Shown one piece after another: positions 14,872-21,822 of a stretch of DNA of 64,000 bases. The first letter of the stretch is position 1, and every line of letters begins with the position of its first letter. The notes under the pieces were generated by a model, which saw only the letters and a list, made by a program, of their open reading frames with translations, made no database searches and was not told the DNA's origin. A program made the translations under genes and the position numbers. Location of the stretch: the NCBI GenBank assembly GCA_900078375.1, contig FLQS01000010.1, positions 62,001 to 126,000 of the forward strand, given 5' to 3'. This stretch comes from an uncultured Mycobacterium sp. (GTDB taxonomy: Bacteria > Actinomycetota > Actinomycetes > Mycobacteriales > Mycobacteriaceae).

Positions 14872-15591
14872 TCAGCCCCCAATCTGGACGAGTGCGGAAT
14901 CGACTGCGGCGGCGTCGATATCCTGCGGTTCATCGAGGCCGGCCAACTCGCGCCAGCGCTCAACAGCCCAGCGAGTGAAGGTGATTCGGGCTTGCTTTGC
15001 GTATGCGTCTACGGCTGCGGCTGCGGCTGCGTATGCGTCTACGGCTGCGGCTGCGGCTGCGGCTGCGTCTACGGCTGCGGCTGCGGCTGCGTTTGCGTAT
15101 CCGGCTGCGTTTGCGTATGCGGCTTTCCGGGCCTCCTGAGCCGCGCTGCTCGCGCCCGACCATTCCGCCGCGCTGACCGGCTCGCCGCGCGAGAAGCGCA
15201 TCAGCAGTTCGGCCACGCGCCGGATAGCGACCTCGCCGTCAGGCCGCGCCAACTTCACCACACCCATCTCGGGGTGCACCAGGAGATCGGATAGCCAGTG
15301 CCACACCACCTCGCGTGGTACGGCGGCGGTGCCGACCGTGCGCCAGCCGATATCGAGGACGACCACGCTGTCCTCGGGTGAGAGGAACCCGTCGCCGCCA
15401 GCGAGTCGGTCATTGAGCGACTGGACGATTCGAGCCAGTGGCCGCGCCGAGCACTCGGGGAAGTCGGTGATCTGGGTGTCACCGTTGATATAGCTGATGA
15501 CGTTCATGGCGCACCCCTTGCCACTGCCGGGTTGATGGCTGCCGGATGCGAGGCGTAGCGGGTGGGTGATGCGGTCGAGATCTAGTGACAT
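14872..15591 (-). CDS. phage protein with alanine-rich repeat region, 239 aa
   Basis: ATG 15591 has a strong ribosome site (GAGGAGAAG). The N-terminal part reads LASGSHQPGSGKGCAMNVIS then YINGDTQITDFPECS. The GSH-x-P-x-SG-x-x-C-A-M-x-x-x-x-Y-x-x-G pattern is shared by many small actinophage and actinobacterial proteins of unknown function. Residues 150-200 are a run of Ala broken by Val-Asp-Ala and Tyr-Ala, encoded by repeated GCTGCGGCTGCG-type DNA. A C-terminal helical part with RWAVERWRELAGLDEP follows. Function unknown. Confidence 0.7.
   Translation of the reverse strand: MSLDLDRITHPLRLASGSHQPGSGKGCAMNVISYINGDTQITDFPECSARPLARIVQSLNDRLAGGDGFLSPEDSVVVLDIGWRTVGTAAVPREVVWHWLSDLLVHPEMGVVKLARPDGEVAIRRVAELLMRFSRGEPVSAAEWSGASSAAQEARKAAYANAAGYANAAAAAAVDAAAAAAAAVDAYAAAAAAVDAYAKQARITFTRWAVERWRELAGLDEPQDIDAAAVDSALVQIGG
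15000..15122. repeat. short tandem repeats coding for poly-alanine
   Basis: Units of GGCTGCGGCTGCG broken by TATGCGTCTAC or TCTACGGC recur several times on the plus strand inside the gene at 14872-15591. Copy number would be prone to slippage. Confidence 0.85.
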
Positions 15592-15593
15592 GG

Positions 15594-16238
15594 TTACTTC
15601 TCCTCATTTGTTGTTGTGTTCATTGGCAATTGCTCGTCCTGCACGCCCGCCGCCTTGATCGCCGCAGACCGTTCCCTCCATGCCGTCTGGAGCTTGTTTT
15701 TGTGGCTGCCCAGGTCGCATGTCGTCATTGCTTGGCCGACCGCGTTGAGCTCATCGAGCGTGTTGGACTCGGCGATCTCGCGGGCGAAGTCGAGTGCTTC
15801 GTCGGCGGTGATTGCGGCGAGCTTGGGTGTGTCGGCGGGCTTGGGTTCGTCGGGTAACGGGTCGACGGTGAACGGTGCTCGCTTGCCGCGAGTGATGGTC
15901 AACGCCAACGTGAGTCGACTGTCGATGTTGCTCATCGCGCTGATTCGGATGCCACCGACCGCGTCCTTGCCGAAGCGGATCTCGGGATCGCGGTAGAGCA
16001 TGAGTCTGCGGCCCGTGTAGGCCGATGCTTCTTTGCCCCATGCTGCGAGCAGTACGCGGATCATGGACTTGCCCGGTTTATATGGGCGCCCGGGGCCGAA
16101 CTCCGCGGTGACGATCTCGACGGGCTGCTCGTCGTTTCCCTTGCGCACTTCAGTGATCGTGACTAGCTGGGGGCCGCCAATGAGGTCGTCGGCGTTGAGC
16201 TGGTCCGAGCGTGGGGCCGCTGCTGTTGAGATGTCCAT
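15594..16238 (-). CDS. phage protein beside the recombination exonuclease, 214 aa
   Basis: N-terminal two thirds look beta-rich (LVTITEVRKGNDEQPVEIV; MLYRDPEIRFGKDAVGGIRI; RLTLALTITRGKRAPFTV) and could be an OB-like fold; the last third is helical. It starts directly after the YqaJ-type exonuclease gene, where an annealing or ssDNA-binding partner is common, but it is not a RecT I recognise. Confidence 0.55.
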   Translation of the reverse strand: MDISTAAAPRSDQLNADDLIGGPQLVTITEVRKGNDEQPVEIVTAEFGPGRPYKPGKSMIRVLLAAWGKEASAYTGRRLMLYRDPEIRFGKDAVGGIRISAMSNIDSRLTLALTITRGKRAPFTVDPLPDEPKPADTPKLAAITADEALDFAREIAESNTLDELNAVGQAMTTCDLGSHKNKLQTAWRERSAAIKAAGVQDEQLPMNTTTNEEK

Positions 16239-16239
16239 G

Positions 16240-17055
16240 TCAGATCACCAATCCAAAGTTCTCGATCGTTCGTTCGGTCATAGGCAAGTCCGCCACGGAC
16301 TCGCGGTAGCTGCTGATGATGTCGGCGGCGTTCTGCTCGAAGGCGTTGGCGGCGGCCAGGATTGCGGCGAACCACTTCTCGTCGGGATAGACGCGCTTGC
16401 GCCAGAGATTCATGCCGCCCGCGTACGAGATGTAGTCGCACCAGGACCGCCCAGATACCAGTAGCCCACACTGGAGCTGGGCCATGTTCTCGGTAGGCAC
16501 TTCATCGGCCACAACGGTCATCACCTGGATCTTGGGCGACCGGCTTTTCACCTCAATGAGTCCGTCGTCGCCAACCACACCGTCGGGTGAGTATCCCAGC
16601 TGAAATCCCCAGCGGTCCTCGACCATGAAGCCGCATTCCATTACCGGCGCAGTGTGTTCCGAGTACTTCGCACGCGCCCGAGGCTCATCCTCGACGCCGC
16701 GCATCATCGCGTCATTCATAAACGTGGGCTCGGTCCAGCCGGTGATGCGCTCAGATGCCAGGAGAAATGTCAGCCCGCGCGAGGTGTCGTTGTTGGCTGG
16801 CTCGATGATCGTGGCATTGTCGGCGCGCGCAAGGTCTGTGCGCTCGGGGTGCATCGTGCGAATCTCTTTGCCGTCTCGCTTGCTCACGCATGGATCGGTT
16901 ACGCCGGTTCCGCAAGCGGGGCAGGGATATTCACTCGCTGCGAGCTTGCGCGTGCTGATGAGTTGGCCCACAACCGAGGCGGTGACAATGCCGCGACGCG
17001 CGGCCAGCCACTCGTCGGAACCTTGGACGAGATCAGGGTGAATGGTGAGGCTCAC
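16240..17055 (-). CDS. YqaJ/lambda-exonuclease-type phage recombination nuclease
   Basis: 271 residues. QGSDEWLAARRGIVTASVVG at the N-terminus, GVEDEPRARAKYSEH in the middle, and LGYSPDGVVGDDGLIEVKS with the D...E-x-K metal site are the marks of YqaJ-type 5'-3' exonucleases. An insert with CPACGTGVTDPCVSKRDGK (residues about 45-65) adds a probable zinc knuckle, which is unusual for the family. Digests one strand of dsDNA to start single-strand annealing. Confidence 0.87.
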   Translation of the reverse strand: MSLTIHPDLVQGSDEWLAARRGIVTASVVGQLISTRKLAASEYPCPACGTGVTDPCVSKRDGKEIRTMHPERTDLARADNATIIEPANNDTSRGLTFLLASERITGWTEPTFMNDAMMRGVEDEPRARAKYSEHTAPVMECGFMVEDRWGFQLGYSPDGVVGDDGLIEVKSRSPKIQVMTVVADEVPTENMAQLQCGLLVSGRSWCDYISYAGGMNLWRKRVYPDEKWFAAILAAANAFEQNAADIISSYRESVADLPMTERTIENFGLVI

Positions 17056-17261
17056 AGCTCATCAGCTCCAACCGTCTCAGGACACTCAGCGCAAGATCCG
17101 CCCCCGAGCCCATCCCGCACCATCACATGCCTCCCATGCCCGCAGAATCCCCCTGTGCTGTAACGCATTGCGCTCCGGTGTTCGGAGTGTTCAGCGCGCG
17201 CCCGGTCGGTGTTTTGCTCGCTGATGTCGAGGAGTTCGGCGCGACGGTCATAGGCGGTCAC
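17052..17261 (-). CDS. small Cys-containing phage protein, 69 aa, GTG start
   Basis: GTG 17261 in a GTGA overlap. VTAYDRRAELLDISEQNTDR then YSTGGFCGHGRHVMVRDGLG followed by GGSCAECPETVGADEL. C-x-H...C-x2-C arrangement suggests zinc. Ends in a 4-nt overlap with the exonuclease gene. Confidence 0.6.
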   Translation of the reverse strand: MTAYDRRAELLDISEQNTDRARAEHSEHRSAMRYSTGGFCGHGRHVMVRDGLGGGSCAECPETVGADEL

Positions 17262-17518
17262 AGTGCCTCCTCGCAGCGGTCGCAGTACTTGCCGCCAACA
17301 TCGAGAGCGGGCACATGTCCATGTTTCGCGCACTGATCGGCGGCGGTGCACTCGCGGCAAAGGTCACGACCATCGGTGTGCGACCACTCGTAATCGAGCA
17401 TGTCCTGGCGTGCGTGCTCGATGTCGTAGAAGTGGACCTCGCCCTCATCTGCCGGATTGCACGCCTGACCGCAGCCATCACAGCTGAGGATGTAACAGGT
17501 TGTTGCCTGGACGCTCAT
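17258..17518 (-). CDS. phage zinc-ribbon-like protein, 86 aa
   Basis: ATG 17518 overlaps the previous stop (ATGA). CYILSCDGCGQACNPADEGE followed by RDLCRECTAADQCAKHGHVP and KYCDRCEEAL gives three Cys pairs. Probably zinc-binding. A longer frame from 17749 would cover two other genes and is rejected. Confidence 0.65.
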   Translation of the reverse strand: MSVQATTCYILSCDGCGQACNPADEGEVHFYDIEHARQDMLDYEWSHTDGRDLCRECTAADQCAKHGHVPALDVGGKYCDRCEEAL

Positions 17519-17652
17519 CGCTTCAGCCCCACTTGCTGCGCGGCCAATGCGGCATAGCACTCCTCGCCCCAGCAGGCGTCGCAGTCGTCGTCGCAGTCCT
17601 GCCAATTCGGTGATGTGCAGATACACGCGGATGCCGGGACGCCGTACACCAT
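17515..17652 (-). CDS. Cys/Asp-rich micro-protein, 45 aa
   Basis: ATG 17652 in a TGATG overlap with the previous gene and ending in ATGA with the next. ASACICTSPNWQDCDDDCDA followed by CWGEECYAALAAQQVGLKR has six Cys in 45 residues and an acidic centre. The junctions on both sides make it very likely to be translated. Function unknown. Confidence 0.6.
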   Translation of the reverse strand: MVYGVPASACICTSPNWQDCDDDCDACWGEECYAALAAQQVGLKR

Positions 17653-17873
17653 CACTCGCCTCGGTATTCGTCGAGCGGACCAACCGTGGGGTCAATGCGC
17701 TTGGCGGCGAGGAGCGCGAAGTACTCGCGCAGAGCGGCCACCTCTTCATCGGTTAGTTCCACACAAGCTGGGCAGGCGTTGTTGTTGCGGTGGTTGCAAC
17801 CGTCGCTGTCTAGGTGGATGCGTGGCGATCCGACCGGGAAGCATTCCGATCCTGTGGTATCGAATTGGCTCAT
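17652..17873 (-). CDS. hypothetical phage protein, 73 aa
   Basis: MSQFDTTGSECFPVGSPRIH then CNHRNNNACPACVELTDEEV, a likely zinc knuckle, and a helix (ALREYFALLAAKR). RBS AAAGGGAG upstream of ATG 17873. Function unknown. Confidence 0.6.
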   Translation of the reverse strand: MSQFDTTGSECFPVGSPRIHLDSDGCNHRNNNACPACVELTDEEVAALREYFALLAAKRIDPTVGPLDEYRGE

Positions 17874-17921
17874 CGTTTCAACTCCCTTTCGGTGACTGTC
17901 CGCACGGAGGTATGCGGTTTC

Positions 17922-18101
17922 TTACGCCAAGTCGTCGGACTCGCTGAGCGCCAGCTTGTCGTCGTCGGTCATGCACGCCGTGTGGAGTAGAAGGCCGGTG
18001 ACGACGGTGGTGCCCTCGGTCGACTCGAATGGCTGCTCGCATCTGATGCAGCCCGACCGGAAGACTGCCATGACCAAGCGTTCATCGGGGGTTGCGCTCA
18101 C
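17922..18101 (-). CDS. small phage protein, 59 aa, GTG start
   Basis: GTG 18101 in a GTGA overlap with the gene at 18098-18244. FRSGCIRCEQPFESTEGTTV then LLLHTACMTDDDKLALSESD; CxxC plus a later H..C may bind zinc. Function unknown. Confidence 0.55.
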   Translation of the reverse strand: MSATPDERLVMAVFRSGCIRCEQPFESTEGTTVVTGLLLHTACMTDDDKLALSESDDLA

Positions 18102-18244
18102 TTGACGACCATGTGGCGGTTCAGCCGGTTTTCGTAGCGGCAGCGACCGTTGGGCGCCTCGCCGTCGTATCGCAGGAGCACGGGGTGCAGCCACGCGAAT
18201 TGTTCGAGCCAGAACGCGAACCGGTCGCGCATTTTCAGGGGCAT
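18098..18244 (-). CDS. small phage protein, 48 aa
   Basis: ATG 18244 has AGAGGGA at good spacing. MPLKMRDRFAFWLEQFAWLH then YDGEAPNGRCRYENRLNRHM. Ends in a GTGA overlap. Not recognised. Confidence 0.6.
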   Translation of the reverse strand: MPLKMRDRFAFWLEQFAWLHPVLLRYDGEAPNGRCRYENRLNRHMVVK

Positions 18245-18302
18245 GTCATTCCCTCTCGTTGTGCCGAATCCCCGCGCGTCCCGTTATCCCCGTGCCCCGT
18301 CG

Positions 18303-18485
18303 TCACCGGCATGATTGGCCTTCGAGCTGGTGTGCGGCACGGGTACTGCCGACCTTCATGCCGCAGTTGTAGCACCGCCATCGGGTTAAGCCGATGGGCC
18401 GAAATTCCAGGCGCGCGAACCGATGTGTCGTCATCTGAACCGCTCCCCGTAGATCGATTTCTCCAGCCGGCGGGCGAGGGCTCAT
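18303..18485 (-). CDS. small basic phage protein, 60 aa
   Basis: ATG 18485 overlaps the previous stop (ATGA). A second ATG at 18434 with GGGGAGCGG upstream is an equal alternative (43 aa). RFARLEFRPIGLTRWRCYNC then GMKVGSTRAAH. Function unknown. Confidence 0.5.
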   Translation of the reverse strand: MSPRPPAGEIDLRGAVQMTTHRFARLEFRPIGLTRWRCYNCGMKVGSTRAAHQLEGQSCR

Positions 18486-18697
18486 CGCTTCAACCTTTCC
18501 GCTATCCCCGCCCGGTTTTCGTTGTCCGCCGCCTGCACAAGCGCACCCGCCGATTCAATGAGAAGCCTTGCCATGCGCAGATCCTCGAAGTCATGCGGCG
18601 TTCGGTCCTCGCCTGCACCCTTGCTGACGACCACGCCGATCAGGTCGTCGGTGATGTCGAGCAGGGTGGTGATCGAGGTCAGGATTGGTTCGTTCAT
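18482..18697 (-). CDS. hypothetical helical phage protein, 71 aa
   Basis: ATG 18697 overlaps the previous stop (ATGA). MNEPILTSITTLLDITDDLI then FEDLRMARLLIESAGALVQA; probably all-helical. Function unknown. Confidence 0.6.
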   Translation of the reverse strand: MNEPILTSITTLLDITDDLIGVVVSKGAGEDRTPHDFEDLRMARLLIESAGALVQAADNENRAGIAERLKR

Positions 18698-18849
18698 GCG
18701 GTCCTCCTCGGCAACGGCAGCACGCCCATGCGCGGGATGACGAGCGGAATGCAGTCCGGGCAGAACTTGGTGATGACCGAGAACAGCTCGGGGCTGCGGG
18801 TCGCGATCGTCCACCAATGACTGCATCGGCGGCACTTGAGGGCTGTCAC
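18694..18849 (-). CDS. zinc-ribbon micro-protein, 51 aa, GTG start
   Basis: GTG 18849 overlaps the WhiB stop (GTGA) and its own TGA overlaps the next ATG. VTALKCRRCSHWWTIATRSP then KFCPDCIPLVIPRMG: two CxxC pairs about 26 residues apart, a classic minimal zinc ribbon. Confidence 0.6.
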   Translation of the reverse strand: MTALKCRRCSHWWTIATRSPELFSVITKFCPDCIPLVIPRMGVLPLPRRTA

Positions 18850-19085
18850 TGTTTCTCCTCATTAACTTGGCCACCCCAAACACCCGGCGCCCCACGGCTG
18901 TACGCGCGGCATTGCGGCTTGACTGGGCATTCGCGGCAGACAAGTAGGGCCTGGGCGTAGCAGGTGGGGTCGAAGAAAATGCGGGGGTCGCTGTCGACGC
19001 AGTGGGCGTATTGCTGCCAGCTCACGTTGGTGCGGGAGGGGAGTTTCTTGTGCCGGGCCTGTGCGACACCGGGTTTAGCGCTCAT
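18846..19085 (-). CDS. second WhiB-family protein (phage-encoded)
   Basis: 79 residues. YAHCVDSDPRIFFDPTCYAQ, CRECPVKPQCRAYS and GVWGG show the four cluster Cys and the WhiB turn; the protein ends soon after. It is much shorter than the WhiB at 6793-7155 and not closely similar to it. Starts in an ATGA overlap. Likely a compact [4Fe-4S] regulator of transcription. Confidence 0.82.
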   Translation of the reverse strand: MSAKPGVAQARHKKLPSRTNVSWQQYAHCVDSDPRIFFDPTCYAQALLVCRECPVKPQCRAYSRGAPGVWGGQVNEEKQ

Positions 19086-19426
19086 GCCCGGCCAGCCTTC
19101 ACGTCCTCGCAGTAGGCATTGAAACGCGTGCCATCCTTGTCGTCTTCCTCGATGCGATAGCCCTCAGCAGCGGCGGCCATCCGTCCTTTCTTCTTTGGGT
19201 AGAACTCCTCGAATGCTTCGGTTGCCGATTTGGCGACGTGGCGTGACAGAACACCGACGATCTGTCCATCGGCATTGACCAACAGCCAGCGATCGTTTCG
19301 GCGAAGCTCGGCATCATCGGCGGCGATCTTCTCTAGCTTGTTCAGTGTTCGCGCGCCCGCCTGTGAGTACTTCGCGTCGACCCGCGCCTTGTGCTCGGCA
19401 AGGGCCCGCTGGGTGTCTGCATTCAT
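19082..19426 (-). CDS. hypothetical phage protein, 114 aa
   Basis: ATG 19426 overlaps the previous TGA. MNADTQRALAEHKARVDAKY, then LLVNADGQIVGVLSRHVAKS and EEFYPKKKGRMAAAAEGYRI. Helical and charged. Function unknown. Confidence 0.6.
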   Translation of the reverse strand: MNADTQRALAEHKARVDAKYSQAGARTLNKLEKIAADDAELRRNDRWLLVNADGQIVGVLSRHVAKSATEAFEEFYPKKKGRMAAAAEGYRIEEDDKDGTRFNAYCEDVKAGRA

Positions 19427-19497
19427 CGACGCCACCCCCACGCGCTACGACGAGTCTTCCGCCGGTGACGCCAGGCGGCCAGGTCTTCGGCGGTCAT
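19423..19497 (-). CDS. very small basic phage ORF, 24 aa
   Basis: ATG 19497 overlaps the upstream TGA and its own TGA overlaps the next ATG. MTAEDLAAWRHRRKTRRSAW then GWRR. Positively charged and Trp-rich. The paired overlaps support translation. Function unknown. Confidence 0.5.
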   Translation of the reverse strand: MTAEDLAAWRHRRKTRRSAWGWRR

Positions 19498-19841
19498 TGG
19501 TCGGCCGCCACTAGCTCTTGGCCGGGAACAGGGAAGAGATCACGACCGTGGGTCCATCTGATCAGGAACCGCCGCCGATGCTCAATGGCCTCCACATCGT
19601 CCGGTTCCCATTCTGCGACATCGACTTCGGTGTAACCCTCATCCGAGTCGAACGTGAACTCGTCGGCGTACAACTTGCAGAACTCGCGGCAGTGAACGCA
19701 TTCCTTGAAGGTGTATGGGCCATCGTCGCCGATGATCCGGCTGCGGCGATACTGCTCGCCGGGGCTGATCGTGCGCCCACACAGGCTGCACTCGTGAAAG
19801 GTTCTCGCGGTGGGCGTTTCATCCCACATGACGTTGACCAT
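19494..19841 (-). CDS. phage zinc-binding-like protein, 115 aa
   Basis: MVNVMWDETPTARTFHECSL then CSLCGRTISPGEQYRRSRII and KECVHCREFCKLYADEF. Two CxxC knuckles 30 residues apart resemble a treble-clef or LIM-like fold; the C-terminal half is acidic. Start overlaps the previous stop as TGATG. Confidence 0.65.
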   Translation of the reverse strand: MVNVMWDETPTARTFHECSLCGRTISPGEQYRRSRIIGDDGPYTFKECVHCREFCKLYADEFTFDSDEGYTEVDVAEWEPDDVEAIEHRRRFLIRWTHGRDLFPVPGQELVAADQ

Positions 19842-19966
19842 CAGCGAACCTTTCCCGTGAACAGGTCAACCACCGGCGCCGGCTGCTGCTCAGGCTTGGT
19901 CAGCGCGATGGCCTGGTCTGCGTGACGGGCGAAATCGGTGGGGGGTGCGAGCTGGGTGACAGTCAT
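19841..19966 (-). CDS. small phage protein, 41 aa
   Basis: ATG 19966 overlaps the previous stop (ATGA) and the TGA overlaps the next ATG. MTVTQLAPPTDFARHADQAI then ALTKPEQQPAPVVDLFTGKV. Short linear peptide, probably disordered. Function unknown. Confidence 0.55.
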   Translation of the reverse strand: MTVTQLAPPTDFARHADQAIALTKPEQQPAPVVDLFTGKVR

Positions 19967-20211
19967 GCGGTCACCTCGGTTTCCGACGCGGCCTGTGCGA
20001 CTTTGGCGATGAGTTCCATTGCGCCGTCTTCCATGACGTGATCTAGGCGTCCCTGCTGCGTCGAGAACAGGCCTTCAGATGCCGGTACGTCGGTGCGGGC
20101 ATACGTCCATCGGTAGGTGTTCACTCCGGTCGGCCGCTCGGTCAGGTTGTCGATCAGCACCCGGCGAATCGGTTGGCCATTCACGGTGATCTCGACGGTC
20201 ATGCTCATCAC
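19963..20211 (-). CDS. hypothetical phage protein, 82 aa
   Basis: MMSMTVEITVNGQPIRRVLI then TYARTDVPASEGLFSTQQGR. Beta-rich N-terminus and a helical end (ELIAKVAQAASETEV). Not recognised. Confidence 0.6.
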   Translation of the reverse strand: MMSMTVEITVNGQPIRRVLIDNLTERPTGVNTYRWTYARTDVPASEGLFSTQQGRLDHVMEDGAMELIAKVAQAASETEVTA

Positions 20212-20555
20212 GCACCCACCGTCGCGCAGTAAACCTCAGCGACCAAACGCTCTGTCGTCGCGGTGATCTCGGTCGACCACTCGGCGAGATCCGCAACGAG
20301 CAGATCGGTCACCTCGTCGTCAACCACCAGATGGTCGAACACCTCGACGCCGGGAGTGGTGTTGTGCGTGTGGAGTTCATCGGCGGTGACTTCGGGGCGA
20401 CCACGCTTGTGCATCGCGTGCATCCACAGCCAGCGACCGGCACGGACGATTGCGCGTAGGTCGGCGCGGCGTACAGCTTCGTCGGCGTCGAGGTCGTCCT
20501 TCCACCACGCGCGGGCATCTGCTGGCGTGTGTTCGGTAAGATCTTGCGTTGACAT
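20208..20555 (-). CDS. hypothetical phage protein, 115 aa
   Basis: ATG 20555 is preceded by GAGAGAGGAAACC, so it is preferred to the in-frame codon at 20663. MSTQDLTEHTPADARAWWKD, then a long helical stretch (DEAVRRADLRAIVRAGRWLW) and an acidic end. Function unknown. Confidence 0.62.
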   Translation of the reverse strand: MSTQDLTEHTPADARAWWKDDLDADEAVRRADLRAIVRAGRWLWMHAMHKRGRPEVTADELHTHNTTPGVEVFDHLVVDDEVTDLLVADLAEWSTEITATTERLVAEVYCATVGA

Positions 20556-20581
20556 CGTTGGTTTCCTCTCTCGGTGTCCAT

Positions 20582-20612
20582 GGCCCCGGCTGGTTGCGTC
20601 CAGCGCGGGGCC
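20582..20612. terminator. intergenic hairpin between phage genes
   Basis: GGCCCC (20582-20587) and CTGG (20590-20593) pair with CCAG (20600-20603) and GGGGCC (20607-20612) around a TTGCGT loop. It lies in a 59-nt gap, one of few in the early operon. There is no T run, so it may slow or process the transcript rather than end it. Confidence 0.45.
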
Positions 20613-20614
20613 GC

Positions 20615-21394
20615 TTACTGCTGAAGTGCGGCGATGATCAGCGGCGCGACGTGCGCGATCCACTGGTTATGCGACTTGAAGACGGTGTGGGTGTGGGTGC
20701 ATCCATCGGTCAGGCACTCGTATATGCGGTCGTCGTCGTTCCAGAAACACCGATGCTCGCTAAGCACCTCCGCCACGAGAGCCGCGTTGCACTGGTCTTG
20801 AATCTCGCGGTACAGCGGGTGTTCCGCGCGGCCTGGAGCAACCTCGCCAGCGCCGGGCCCGGTGACACCGACGCTGGCGGGCTGCTCTCCGTGTGAGTCC
20901 GGAGTCTCAGGCGTCAGGCCGAATGCCGGATCATCCACGAGCAGCCGGTGCGACGTTGGGTGCCCCTCGGTGGCTTCGGAAGGGGGGTCAGCCACCGAGG
21001 GGCGTTCCGCGTCAACGGGCGGCTTTGGAGTGCAACCCGGCGCGGAAGTCAATACGTCGATCGCTTGGCAGACCGACGCGATGGTTCGATGTGCGCGCTC
21101 GATATCAGCAGGCTTGGAGTATGTGTAGTCGGTGAACACGGTTCCGTCGGGCATCTTGATGCTCATCAGGTCGCCGGGCTCCAGTGCCTCGTTGGCTTCC
21201 TCGGCCTTGTTCAGCGCATCCTCGTACAGGAACCGTTGCGCCTCAGCCTCATTGAACGGATTGTGGCCGATGCTGCTGAGCGCGCGGTCACCGATCTTGG
21301 CCGCGAGACGTGCGCCCGGCTTGGCGAGTTTGATGGCGTCGACGAACAGGTTGGCGGCTAGGCGTGCGGCGAGGGAGATGGTTGAGTCGGTCAT
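20615..21394 (-). CDS. hypothetical phage protein, 259 aa
   Basis: N-terminal helical region (LAARLAANLFVDAIKLAKPG; EAQRFLYEDALNKAEEANEA), a Pro/Ser-rich linker (residues 120-190) and a C-terminal zinc-like segment (CFWNDDDRIYECLTDGCTHT then HTVFKSHNQWIAHVAPLI). Starts in an ATGA overlap. No family recognised. Confidence 0.62.
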   Translation of the reverse strand: MTDSTISLAARLAANLFVDAIKLAKPGARLAAKIGDRALSSIGHNPFNEAEAQRFLYEDALNKAEEANEALEPGDLMSIKMPDGTVFTDYTYSKPADIERAHRTIASVCQAIDVLTSAPGCTPKPPVDAERPSVADPPSEATEGHPTSHRLLVDDPAFGLTPETPDSHGEQPASVGVTGPGAGEVAPGRAEHPLYREIQDQCNAALVAEVLSEHRCFWNDDDRIYECLTDGCTHTHTVFKSHNQWIAHVAPLIIAALQQ

Positions 21395-21822
21395 CGGTCG
21401 GCCGCAATCCGTCGAATGACAGCCTTACGAACAGCCTTCTCGGTACCGCCCAGTTCGATCAGCGCAGCACCCGCCAGTCCGTCATTCTTGGTGAGCGCGA
21501 GCAACACATGCTCTGGCTGAATCCTGCTCTGCCCCAATTGAAGCGCCTCAGTCAGTGCGCGGCGGATCAACGCCCGCGACTCATTACTCAGACGTTCCTG
21601 GGACTCCCGGCCAATGAAGCCGCCCGGGTGCATGAAGTCGAGTAGCGGTAGAGTCGCCTTCGTCTTATCGCTCGCGGAATCCTCAGCCGGTGCCGTGGTT
21701 GGGTAGCCACCCGCAAGGTACTTCTCGAATGCTTCTGCGGTGGCGATGATGTCGACGATGTCCGCGCTCCTGGCGCTGTGGTTGATGGCCATGCGGAGGG
21801 CGGTTTCGCGGATGTTGGTCAT
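21391..21822 (-). CDS. phage protein with Clp N-domain-like repeat, 143 aa
   Basis: From about residue 85 the protein reads RRALTEALQLGQSRIQPEHV then LLALTKNDGLAGAALIELGG and TEKAVRKAVIRRI. This is the helical repeat of ClpA/ClpC N-domains (EA-x2-LG-x3-I-x2-EH-x-LLAL, then L-x2-LG-x5-R). No AAA+ ATPase part follows. The N-terminal half (MTNIRETALRMAINHSARSA) is a separate helical segment. Could bind the host Clp machinery or its adaptors; this is inference. Confidence 0.65.
   Translation of the reverse strand: MTNIRETALRMAINHSARSADIVDIIATAEAFEKYLAGGYPTTAPAEDSASDKTKATLPLLDFMHPGGFIGRESQERLSNESRALIRRALTEALQLGQSRIQPEHVLLALTKNDGLAGAALIELGGTEKAVRKAVIRRIAADR

Noticed and set aside
15000..15122. Repeats considered as a CRISPR array or origin iterons
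   Set aside because: Units are short, uninterrupted by unique spacers, and code in frame for alanine in a recognisable gene. No cas genes are nearby.
17258..17749. A long version of the zinc-ribbon gene starting at 17749
   Set aside because: It would cover two well-supported genes (17515-17652 and 17652-17873). The ATG at 17518 forms an ATGA junction.
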